A stretch of 64,000 nucleotides of DNA, from the NCBI GenBank assembly GCA_003013855.2, contig ML058476.1:328011-392010 (forward strand). The letters run 5' to 3'. Source of the stretch: Liriodendron chinense. Its lineage: Eukaryota; Streptophyta; Magnoliopsida; Magnoliales; Magnoliaceae. Shown here in pieces: positions 48,304 through 59,700 of the stretch. Below the pieces are notes generated by a model that was not told the DNA's origin, ran no database searches, and was given only the letters and a program-made list of their open reading frames with translations. A program made the translations under genes and the position numbers. How positions within the stretch are numbered: position 1 is the first letter of the stretch; each line of letters starts with the position of its first letter.

Positions 48304-49535
48304 GTGTATATGTAAAATCCACTAGGTATTGCAGTTAAGGCCATCGATGATATACTTTTTAAGGCAAAAAATCAGCTATATCCACAACTCAGATGGGCCA
48401 CACTAAATGAAACAATGGGAACAAGATACCATCCATAAGTTTCCATATGGTTGGAAAAGCTCTGTTGGCCCACTATAATGTATGTTTTTAATCACAATGT
48501 CCATCCATTTTGCCATATCATTTTATGGCATGATCTCAAAAAAATGAGGTAGATCCAAAGCCCAAGTGAACCACAACACTAGAAATATTAGGATAATGAC
48601 TTTCACTGTTGAAACCTTCGTAAGGCCCACCATGATGTTTATTTTCATCGAGCCTGTTCATAAAGTCACATAAAACTGAATGAAGCACAAACATGGAACA
48701 AAACTTCTGCTGCCTTCATGAAGCTTTAAATGGTGGGTGTTCAATCCGCGGACCACTTTAATCAACGTGCAGCCCACAGAGCTTTTCCAGCACCGACATT
48801 GGGGTCACTACTGAATCCAAGTGCTTCCAGCGAGTGCAACTTGGCTGCGACCTCAGAATCAGCAAGAGATTGTGACCATGGGCGCCCACCTCGATGTATG
48901 CATTGTTATAACCAGTGCGTGAAACACCCAGGGACCCACTATGATGTGTATATGTAAAAGCCACTAGGTATTGCAGGTAAGGCCATCGATGATATACTTT
49001 TTAAGGCAAAAAATCAACTATATCCACAACTCAGATGGGCCACACTAAATGAAACAATGGGAACAAGATGCCAACCATAAGTTTCCATATGGTTGGAAAG
49101 CTCTGTTGGCCCACCATGATGTATGTATTTAATCACAATGTCCATCCATTTTGCCATATCATTTTATGGCATGGTCTAAAAAAAAAGAGGTAAATCAAAA
49201 GCCCAAGTGAACCACAACACTAGAAATATTAGGATAATGACTTTCACTGTTGAAACCTTCGTAAGGCCCACCATGATGTTTATTTTCATTGAGCCTATTT
49301 ATAAAGTCACATAAAACTGAATGAAGCACAAACATGGAACAAAACTTCTGCTGCCTTCATGAAGCTTTAAATGGAGGGCATTCAATCTGCGGACCACTTT
49401 AATCAACGTGCAGCCCACAGAGCTTTTCCAGCACCATTGGGGTCACTACTGAATCCAAGCGCTCCCAGCGAGTGCAACTTGGCTGCGACCTGAGATTGTG
49501 ACCGTAGGCGCCCACCTTGACGTATGCATTACATA
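48304..49535 (+). repeat. 642-bp tandem duplication
   Basis: A segment beginning TGTATATGTAAAA at 48304 recurs at 48946 and can be followed to about 49535 with few differences, giving a period of 642. The second unit has small deletions (for example near 49432 and 49490). Each unit contains foldback-type sequence. No gene. Confidence 0.85.
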
Positions 49536-49970
49536 TCAACGTTGTTCATCTGCTTTTTTCCAATTTATTTTTGGCCAAGGTCTCAAAACCGACGTAGACA
49601 CAAATTTCTGGTGGACCACAATATACGCAACAGTGTTATTGACAAAAGTTTTGGATCAAGCTGATATTTGTTTTTGCTTCTTTTTTCCTTTCATCTAGGT
49701 CTATGTGACCTCATCAACAGGTTGGATGGTCAATAAACATTATGGCGGACATTATGATGTTTTTAATGGTGGATGTTTAATGACCGCTATTTCCTGTGGT
49801 GTGTGGTACAGCAGAAATTTGTATCTACTTCATTTTTTTGGATCATATCCTAAAATAAGCTGTAAAAATAACATCGAGGTAGGCATTATGGTCAGGGTCT
49901 CACCCACACGGATATACAATGTATACATGACCTGAGGTAGGCATTAGGTCAGGGTCTCACCCATGTAGCT
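49497..49970. repeat. Foldback-type MITE (GTGGGCC family)
   Basis: Shares with 30268-30795 the TTTTGGATCAA.CTGATATTTG block, the GACCTCATCAACAGGTTGGATGG block and outer CGCCCACCTTGACGTATG-like ends. The right end GAGGTAGGCATTA.GGTCAGGGTCTCACCCA is duplicated (49876-49913 and 49933-49965). Overlaps the end of the tandem duplication. Confidence 0.55.
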
Positions 49971-50599
49971 GGCTCCGGAGTGGCAGCCAAGCCGCACATG
50001 CGTCTAGCACCCCGCCGTATGCAATCTCTATCCAGTCAGTATGCATCACGTGTACGATTTCTAAGCGTGTCAAACGCAACCCGAGCATCATGTAACTCCC
50101 CTTCCAACTAGTGTTTCAGCAGGGGAATTGCTTTGTACAATTTTCAAAGCCTTTCTCTTCCATTCTTAGATCAATCATCCCAAAGGAGAATAGAACATGA
50201 GAAATTGTAAAGGTTCGTTTAGCATCTCTACTCTAATTAATAAAGAGCATTTTCAATAAGAGCAACTTTAATAAGCTTCTTTTTATTCTTGCTCTTATTT
50301 TAAATAAATTTGTTTGATAAATTATTTTTCCAAAATCGAAAAAGCTATCATCTAAAATAATTATATTTTTCAAAATATTTAAATATGAGCCTTTTTAAGA
50401 ATTAGCTGATCTCAATTTTAAAGATTACGAAAGCTCTATTATAAGACTAATTCAAGTAGTTTGTTTTGGTAGATTTTAGACCATGCCTCAAATGGCAAAA
50501 GATTAGATGACTACATTAAATCTTTATGTTTTAAGACATTTGGGCCAACCATTGTATCATATATTGATGTGGATCATTTATTGTGTAAGCCAAATCTTC
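49971..50599. other. No gene recognised
   Basis: AT-rich spacer. It may be the decayed left part of the copia relic that becomes recognisable at about 50600. Confidence 0.35.
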
Positions 50600-51494
50600 A
50601 AAGTAGGTTACCCATCATACAAGCTTGAGTTCAATATTGTGATGAGTTTGATTAATTTGTAATATCTAAAAGATATATAAGTTACAAAAAAAGATATGAT
50701 ACTAGCATTATTAATATATTAATGCTTCTTATTTCGTGTATATTGCAGAATCTAAAACTGCATGACATGGTAAATTATGACATGTGGAAGCAAAAGTAGA
50801 TTAATCTAAAACATTGATAATGAATAGTAGAGTAGAAAAAACAAGAGATATGCATTCAATCAATGATCATCTATAAATAATTCCCAAGCGTTGAAAGAAA
50901 TTTTGGCATCTTTAATCTTTTTCACTTTGATATATATCTAATATGAAATACTGAGTAGTAAATCATAGTTTATTACTTTTATAGATAATTACTCTAAATT
51001 TAATCTGGTGTATTTAATTAAATGTAAGAATGATGCATTATAAAAATTCAATGTTATATGTCTAAAATAAAAACTCAATTTTTTCGTATAATTAACTCTT
51101 ATTAACAATAAAAGTGGTTAAAAAACACCTCTAAAGATTTTGTGCACTATTGTGAGAAACAACTAAGCTATACACCTCAATAAAATGAGGTTATTGAAAA
51201 AAAAAAAAATCTTTAGCTGAAAGAGTAACTGCTATATTAATATAGAGAATATTGTAGGGCAAAGCCCTCTCGTATGCTGTAAAATAAACATACTTTTCCT
51301 ATATTAACACCAACAAGATGTCATGCAAGGTGTGTAAAGGGCATGCTTCTAGTCTTATACGCGTGGAAGATGAAGACATGCTTCTAATCTTCTACGCGTG
51401 GAAGATGACGATGTCGTTTATGTTTGAATTATACATCCTAAAAATCCAAATTAGTAGGAATCACCATTCATAAGACATTCAACCAATACAACAG
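50600..51494 (+). mobile_element. Copia relic directly upstream of CUL3 copy 2
   Basis: Aligns in patches to 26220-26440 and 27190-27600 of the copia relic further left, including the TGTGATGAGTTTGAT start, the TATAAAAATTCAATGTTATA block, the integrase-region words CCTCAA.AAAATGAGGTT and ATGTCATGCAAGGTGTGTAA. It lacks the GAGC repeat and foldback insertions. A 32-bp unit is tandemly repeated at about 51341-51405. It abuts the CUL3 leader at about 51495. Confidence 0.7.
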
Positions 51495-51955
51495 TCTCTC
51501 CCAAAACCGCTTTTACTGAGCCCAACACCGCTTTCCCGACCCCAAAACCACCTTCTATTCTCTCCTTTCCATACCCTAGCCTAGCTTGTTCCCTCCCAAT
51601 CGAAGAAAAAGAGGCGATTTTCTTCTGATTATTTGATATCTCTTCCACAATCTATCATCAGAATCTCTGTATCTGGTTTCGGAGGCCTTCAATCTGGTTT
51701 TCGTCATCGGATTTAAAGCGGAAGGCGGTTTCCCGTAGCAAGTCCTTGTTCTTGAATCCTTATCTTGGAATCTGTTGAGAAAATCTCAGCATCTGGTATT
51801 TGTGATCTTTAATCTGGTTCTCGGATTCCTTTTTACATCTGGAGGTGGTTTTTATAGTTGGATTTGAATTGGAAATTGGTTTTCTGGATCGAGTTCCGGT
51901 TCTTGAATACCTCGCTGCTGTCCGATTTCTTGAGTGGATTCCTCGAACGGAGAAG
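51495..51955 (+). promoter_or_regulatory. 5' leader of CUL3 copy 2 (truncated upstream)
   Basis: Matches 32782-33248 throughout with substitutions and small indels. It also has no ATG over 461 bases. The match stops at about 51495, so the CpG-rich promoter block and the foldback elements of copy 1 are absent. Any promoter must lie in copia relic sequence. Confidence 0.7.
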
Positions 51956-54900
51956 ATGAGTACTCAGATAGAGGCGTTTAAGCATCGGGCGGAGTTGGAC
52001 CCAAAATATGGGGAGGAGAAGTGGAAGATTATGGAGCTTGCGATCCATGAGATTTACAATGACAACACGGCCGAGCTTAACCGTGAAGAGCTCTATAGGT
52101 TTGGTTACTTTATCGATTTTCTCTTCCTTTTGTGGCTGCTGTTATTGTCGATGATTTTCTCAGGACAGAAATGTTGATAATCCAATTCCATATATGTTTT
52201 CTCTTATCGCCTATTTGATTTTCTAAATTTAGTGTACTACCCAACGCATGATTTGACCGCCTCCTTTTTAGACAATATATAAGTCGAGTCCGGATCCTCT
52301 GTTGGCTGCAAAATAGGAAATCCCTGCAGCCTTTTCATTGATGAGGCTGCGCTGAGGGTGTGATGTGGTTGCAATGATGTTTACTAATAAAAAGGCTGCC
52401 GGATTTCCTGTTTGCAGCCAACAACAGAGGATCCGGATTCTTGTGAGTCCCACATGATGTGTGTCACTTATCTGCACCTTCCATCCCTTATGCCAGCTGA
52501 ATTTATGGTATGACCTAAACAATGAGGCAGATCCATAGCTCAAGTGCACCACACCATAGGAAAAAAGGAAATGAACACCTACCGTTAAAAACTTCTTGGG
52601 GCCACTTTTTTGTTTGGTATGGGCCACTTGAGTGTTGGATCTGCCTCATTTTTCAGATAATTCCTAAAAATGTTCTGGTAAAACAGATGGACAGGAATGG
52701 ATATGTCATATACATCATGGTGGGGCCCACAAATTTAAACTAATCCTTTTGGATCGGTTTTTGAAATAGAAATTCTAATGGATTTTCAAACAGGTAAAAG
52801 AGTAATAATTACCCATTTACAAGTATTTACCAAGGATTTGTCCTTTAGGGGTTGTTTGGATGTCTATATAGTTGTAAGTTGTAAACACATTACACCCGAA
52901 AAGAGTTTCAGGTGTAAACGGTTTACATGCTATTTTGTTTGGCTTTTAAGTGGTAATTTGTTTATGGGTAAACAAATTGAAATTGTGTGTTTGGCTAGCC
53001 GTGTTTACAATGGATAAAATAGGTATTCATACCATAGAGCTTGGGCGGTAAACCTTCCAAAATCCACAAATCACATGAGGACTTGATTTTTTTTTTTTTT
53101 TTTTTTTTTGGGGCCTTAAGAAAGCATTAAAACATGCACACGCTAGACGGATTGGTTGTCCTCCACCCATCACAGTGGCCCCAAATGTAATTTGGAAGTT
53201 TTTAATAGTAGACATCCCATCCTTCCCTCGTGTGGTCCATTTTATAATCAACAAGCTATTTTTTTAGGGCCATAGGAGAGCATCAAGGGAAACACATGAT
53301 GGATAGATTAGACAACCATACACATTACAGTGGGCCCCACATATCATGAGTGTATACCAACCATTATGTTCCACTATGTATAATGCCTTTTTCACTGTAA
53401 AATGTTGGAGAGCCTTCAAACATGTGCGCAGTTTGGGTGCTCAGACCGGTCGAGCAACCGGTCTGACCGTTTGGCCCAGATGCACGCGGGCTCCAGGATG
53501 AATCTGTGTGTGCCCAGACCGGTCGGTCGACCGGTCTGTAGAGGGCTCCAACCGGTAAGGCGACCGGTCGGCAGTGAGGCAGCGTGATGGGTCTGTGATG
53601 TATTTCTCCCTGGACTGTTTCTGTGTAAGGTGCGACTGGTCAACTGTGCACGTGGATTTCTTGCGCAGCTTGCAGTAGCGTGCAAGATGTTTCTATTTCG
53701 GGTGTTTTGCCTATTTAAGGAGTTGTATCCGGACTTAGATGATATGCAAAGGAGTCTAAGGTTTCCTAATCGTGTTAGGAAGAGGGGGGAGGTGTGTGTG
53801 AGAGAGAACTTGGGGTTTTCTCTGTTTATTCTTTGCTTGTGGGCTGTCAATCTCTGTAATCTTCTGTTTATCATAGTGGATCGCTTTGTGCCGTGGTTTT
53901 TTACCCGTTGAGGGATTTTTCCATGTAAATTCGGATTCTCTTGTGGTAAATGCTTGTGTGTTGTTTGATTTCATATTGTTTCTCGTTTGATCTCGCATTA
54001 CTCTGCGCGTTTCGGCTTCCACTTCTGCTCCCGGTTTTCCTAACAAGTCAGAGCTAAAGTTAGGGTGGAGTAGAATTCGGATCTGAGACGAGAAGATGGG
54101 ATCAAGCACAAGGTTCGAGGTAGAGAAGTTCTCCGGCAAAAATAACTTTGAGCTATGGAAGGTGAAGGTTGAATCCTTCCTAGTTCAGCAAGGGCTTGAT
54201 GAAGTTCTTGGAAAGCGACCCAAAGCTATGAAAGATGATGAGTGGACGAGGCTCGGCAAAAAAGGCTAGAACCTCAATCCTTTTAATCATTACGGATGAT
54301 GTTCTCTATCATGTCATGAAGGAGAAGACTGTGGCTGAAATGATGATGAAGTTGGAGAAGGTTTATGCCAAGAAGTCTCTAGAGAATCGCATGTACGTGT
54401 TGATGCAGTTATTCACCTTGAGGATGGCTGAGGGAACGGAGGTGGAGGACCATCTGAGCATGTTCAATAGGCTGGTTTGCGAGTTGGTGGAGATCGATGA
54501 ACCGATGAAGGATGAATATCAAGCATGCATTCTGTTGAATTCTCTTCCAGATTTATATGAGTCGTTCAGGGACTCTGTGTGCGCAGGAGGGGAAACCATA
54601 AACGTCGAGATCGTTATCTCAGCCCTTCAGTTGAAGGCGATGAGAAAGAAAAGCGGTGACGTGGTTTCCCGTTATAATGTTATTCCTCAGAGGCATTGGT
54701 TATGAGGGGAAGAAGTTCTGAGCATGGATGATATTCAAAATCGGGATTCAGGGCCAAGGGCAAAGGGAATGCTAAGGTGAAGTGCTAGAATTGTGGTCAG
54801 GAGGGCCACATGAGAGGGGATTGTCAAAATCCCAGGTTGAAGCAAGAGAGGAATGGAAATTCTTTTGGAGAGGGAGCCAATACTATAGAGGACGGTGGCG

Positions 54901-56710
54901 ATCTATGAAAAGTGTTGACTATATCGGGCAAGGGATCTCATGGTAGTGAGTAGATCCTAGATTCAGGGGCTTTATGTCACGTATGTCCTGATCGGAGTTC
55001 ATTCACGACATATAGGGAGTATGGTGGTGGATTAGTGTTTGTGGGCGATGGATTCGCTCATAAGGTTGTGGGTATTGGTACTGTGCGCATCAGGATGTTC
55101 GATGGGGTCGAACGAGTCTTGGAAGATGTAAAGCACGTCCCCAAGATGAAGATGAATGTGATTTCTCTTGGTGCACTCGAAGCGAAAGGGTGCGTGTTTA
55201 TCAGCCGCGATCATTGTTGTGAAGTGATGAAGGGGACACTCGTGTGTATGAAGGCACGGAGGTGTGACCATCTTTACATGTTGATCGGGAGCACAATTCA
55301 CGGTGGAGCTGCGAGAAAGGCAGCGATATCCACGGTTACTCGTATGTGGCAAGTGCCCAAGGGCCACATGAGAAGAGCGGTAAAAGGCGTGAATTTGCAA
55401 GGTTAGAGTTGATGGTGTCACGAGAAGCGGTGGTGCTATGATTGAAGATGAGATGACGTTACGAGAATGTGATTCGATGTTTGAAGCCTCGATGGAGATT
55501 CTTGGAGAGCCTTCAAACATGTGCGCAGTTTGGGTGCTCAGACCGGTCGGGCGATCGGTCTAGCCGTTTGGCTTAGATGCACGCGGGCTCCAGGACGAAT
55601 TTGTGTGTGCTCAGACCGGTCGGGCGACCGGTCTGCAGAGGGCTCCGATCGGTCGGGCGACCGGTCGGCAGTGAGGCAGTGCGACGGGTCTGTGATGTAT
55701 TTCTCCCTGGACTGTTTCTGTGCAAGGTGCGACCGGTCGGCTGTGTGCGTGGATTTCTTGCGCAGCTCGCAGTAGCGTGCAAGATGTTTCTATTTTGGGT
55801 GTTTTGCCTATTTAAGGAGTTGTATCCGGACTTAGATAGTATCCTAAGGAGTATAAGGTTTCCTAATCATGTTAGGAAGAGGGGAGAGGTGTGTGTGAGA
55901 GAGAACTTGGGGTTTTCTCTGTTTATTCCTTGCTTGTGGGCTGTCAATCTCTGTAATCTTCTGTTTATCATAGTGGATTGCTTTGTGCCATGGTTTTTTA
56001 CCCGTTGAGAGGTTTTTCCACGTAAATTCGGATTCTCTTGTGTTGAATGCTTGTGTGTGGTTTGATTTCATATTGTTTCTCGTTTGATCTTGCATTACTC
56101 CTTGCGTTTCGGCTTCCGCTTCCGCTGCCGGTTTTCCCAACATAAAAGACTTTACTTATATAAGGCCTGTCAACGGGCCGGGCTTGGGGTAGGTCTCGGC
56201 CCAGATTTTGAACTGTTTCGGGCTGGACCGTCAGGCCGGGCCTATTCGAAATTCTGATTTTCAGGCCTGAGCCCGGCCCATTGACACCCCTGGCAATACA
56301 TGCATCCAAACAGCCCCTGTAATCTGATTGCATGTAATCCCTTTATAACTTCAAGACCTTACAAGCATCCAAACGACCCCTGAGTGTTTTCAGATCCATG
56401 GCAATATATATGTTGTTTCATTTGGTTGGCATTGTTGAAGCTTTTGACATATATGTTTGATGAGTTTGGCAATCATTTTCATAGATGAACAAATTCTGAG
56501 GTAGTGAGGTAAATTTAACTAAAAAAAATAGTATTAATGGGTTTTCATTGGTACTTCATGATCAGTATGTTCTTGGATGAATCAAAGGCTCTTTTAGGTG
56601 GATCCTGTATATTCCTGCCATCTCATCTACATGCATATATCACCATCAGTATAGCCTTGTCCTGGCTATTTGCGGTCAGATCTATAATCTGTCTTTCTTT
56701 CTTTCTTCTT

Positions 56711-56753
<43 letters not shown>

Positions 56754-59700
56754 TGGATTGCAATATATGAACAGCAGTTCTCATGATTGATTGACAGCAT
56801 TTTGGCGATTGGCTGCCCACTGACATCTAGCTAGTCAGTCCCAAGCCCAGGTAAAAGAGCTGAAGATTGATTTCAGCTAGGCAGGTGATTGCCAAAATCC
56901 TGCAAATACTGCCAATAGATGATGATGATTCGTGTTTTGTATCTTGCAGTTGGTAGAACAGTGTTCCTGTTTTGTATCTTGCAATTGGCTAAATGGCGTT
57001 TGTATTTTACCAGTTTGTAGAGCCGGCTTTTTACCTGTTCTGTATCTTGCAATTGGTGGAAAAGTGTTTGTAAATCCTGTCTTGCAATTGGTGCTCTTCT
57101 GATTCTAGGACACATTCCTTTGCATTTAGATGAATCAGTTTGATTTGTTGAAGACTTGAAGATGCTATTCAAGCTTTTATAATGATTTTTTTAAAAAAAT
57201 TAATCAGTTGCAAAAAGCTGGGATTATTTGCTGAGTTTTCTCTCTCAATGAAGTTTCTATGACTTGATTAATTTTGTTGTGAGTTTCTATATTTAAGTAT
57301 GCCATTACATTTGATTCTCTAATGAACCTAAGTCCTAAGAGACAATAGTTAAGTATGATCAAGTTGACTTGTTCAAGACTGCACTTGAGTTACATCAAAA
57401 CCAACATAAAATTTCTTTACTCTCTTACAATTTTGTGCCTTGAACGAGTAGCTTCAAAATTTTGGGCCCGTTTGGTAGCTTGTATTTGGAACGCATTGTA
57501 ATCCAAATCACAAATCAAGGTGATTCCAAATCCTCAATTGTCTTTGGCAGTTTGTAATTGGAATGCACTGGGATCCAAAAATAGGAATGCATTGAAATTT
57601 TGTAGTGCATTTACATGAATTTGAATTTGATTATTGAATCAATTTTAAAATCCCAAATTAGTGTACATATGTGATATTTGACAGGATGATTGTAATAGGC
57701 CCATTGAAATATATACTTTGGCCATAAATGACGAAATTCTGGGCCTCGGGTGGGCCACAAGCATAGATCACAAGCGTCTTGCCAACTATTTTTAACCGTC
57801 CATTTACATGGTCAATGTTTGGACTGTTTTATCATTCTATTGATGTAATATTAGTGGTGTAGTCAATAATTTGATTGTTTTTAGGTATCATCAGCGTGCC
57901 ATGTGTACAATGGATTAATAGCCCAACGACACCTTTGTTACACGTGCGTCTCTCCTGCCTTCACTATGAATCACAATAAAAAGGGAAACATTTAAAAGTA
58001 TACCAAAAGTGCGTATTCCAGATACCTCTGAATCCATACTGCCAAATGAATTTTGGATTCCGAATGTACTCAAATACCTCTCTGCCTTCACTACGAATCA
58101 CAACAAAAGGGAGACATTTAAAAGTACACCAAAACTGTGTATTCCAAATACCTCTGAATCCATACTGCCAAATGACCTTTGGATTCCAAATGTACTCAAA
58201 TACACTCAAATCCACACTGCCAAATGACCCCTTATGAGGTTTATGAAGTAACCATTACAATAGAAACTTTTGTGCACAAACCTTCCTCACAAGAGAAATG
58301 ACGTGGAGTTGAAACTGAATAGGTTGTTGTATTGGACATGAAAGTTTGGACTGAGATTCCTTTGATAAGAACCAAGGTGTGCTGTAACGGCCACCGCCCT
58401 TTTCGTTATGATACAGGCCGTAAAGGTTGTTACGAGACAAAACTGCATGATATTGATCAAAATATTGTTAATTCCGTGTGGGGAGGGGGACAACAGAAAC
58501 AATGGGAGCACCTTGATGCAATTGCTTCAGCAAGGGGCGTTTTGGTAATATGGAATTCATCTTGTTGGAGTAAGGAAGAGAGTTGGAAGGGAAAGTCCTC
58601 AGTGTCGTTTCTGCTTAAGGATAGATCGTCAGGTTTAGACAGGAATTTTGGGCTGAAGTAAGTTTTGTCGTAATAGATGGGGTGTGCCGTGGTGTGTGGC
58701 AGGAGACTTCAATGTGGTGTGGTTCTCCTTCGAGAAATCAAATGGGGGTGGGGTATCACGGAGCATGAATGACTTTTTAGAATGGATAGCAAATAATGAG
58801 TTAGTAGATTTGCTGATGGGGGAAGTAAAATTCACATGGTCCAATGGTCAGATTCTACTGACTAAATCAAAGTTGGATCCTTTTTTGCTCTCTTCATATT
58901 GGATTGATAAGTTTCCTTTAATTCACCAAAAGGGGCTGCCCAAACCTACATCTGATCACTGTCCTATTATTCTAGAATTGGAAGAGGAAGATTGAGGCCC
59001 ATGCCCTCTCAGATTTGAGCTCGCCTGGCTTGAGATAGAAGGATTTTCGAAAAAGGTAGTTGTTTGGTGGTCTTCCTTCTCCATCCAGGGAGAAGCAGGA
59101 TTTGTCTTATATAAAAAAATTGAAATTGCTGAAGGTAAGATCAATGCTTGGGAAAAGGAGGAATTGAGGGGCCGTGAAGAGGATACAAATGGGATTTTGA
59201 AGGAAATCCAGGCTTTTGAGATTAAAGAACTTTCAGAAGAGGATAAAGCAAGGCAAGAACTTTTGAGAGTAAAGTATGCAACCAGATTAAAAGAGGATGA
59301 AATTAAATGGAGACAGCTGTCAAGGGCGCTTTGGTTGAAAGAGGGGGACAAAAACGCAGTTTTTTTCATGCTATGGCTAGTGCAAGGGCTAGAACCAACA
59401 TGATAAAGACAGTTGTTGTTGATGTGAATAGGGTTGAAGGCAAAGAAAAGGCATGTGATGCAATTGTAAAATTCTATCAGAACATCTTTTCGAGCGATGG
59501 GTGGAGGCAGCCACTGCTTGACAATCTCGATTTTCACTCTTATCATTAGAGGCAACAATGTCACTGTAGAAGCCTATTTCAGAGTCCGAGTTAATGCAAG
59601 CTGTTCGAGAGTTGGGAAGTGATAAAGCACTGGGGCTAGATGGCTTTCCTATAGCCATTTATCATAAATTTTGGGAGTCGGTTAAGATGGATGTGATTGG

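Larger units (their letters stand above)
53398..56147 (+). mobile_element. Internally deleted copia element
   Basis: Target duplication TAAAA at 53398-53402 and 56143-56147. LTRs of 643 bp lie at 53403-54045 and 55500-56142. The interior is only about 1.45 kb: gag, zinc knuckle, protease and the beginning of the pre-integrase region, then directly the 3' LTR. Integrase, reverse transcriptase and RNase H are gone. The primer site is damaged: TCAGAGC is present, but the leading TGGTA is absent. Same family as the element at 16672-21922. Confidence 0.93.
52848..56380. mobile_element. DNA transposon-like ends enclosing the copia element
   Basis: GGGGTTGTTTGGATG at 52848 and CATCCAAACGACCCC ending at 56380 are inverted repeats, and the adjoining sequence is loosely similar too. 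The flanks TTA and TGA are close to a PIF/Harbinger target duplication. A second CATCCAAACAGCCCC end occurs at about 56308-56323. The copia element at 53398-56147 would be nested inside. The ends are short, so the pairing of these two as one element is uncertain. Confidence 0.5.

Noticed and set aside
51845..51955. Possible N-terminal extension of CUL3 copy 2 by 37 codons
   Set aside because: The upstream frame is open but contains no ATG; the open frame begins at GTG. ATG 51956 matches the copy 1 start.
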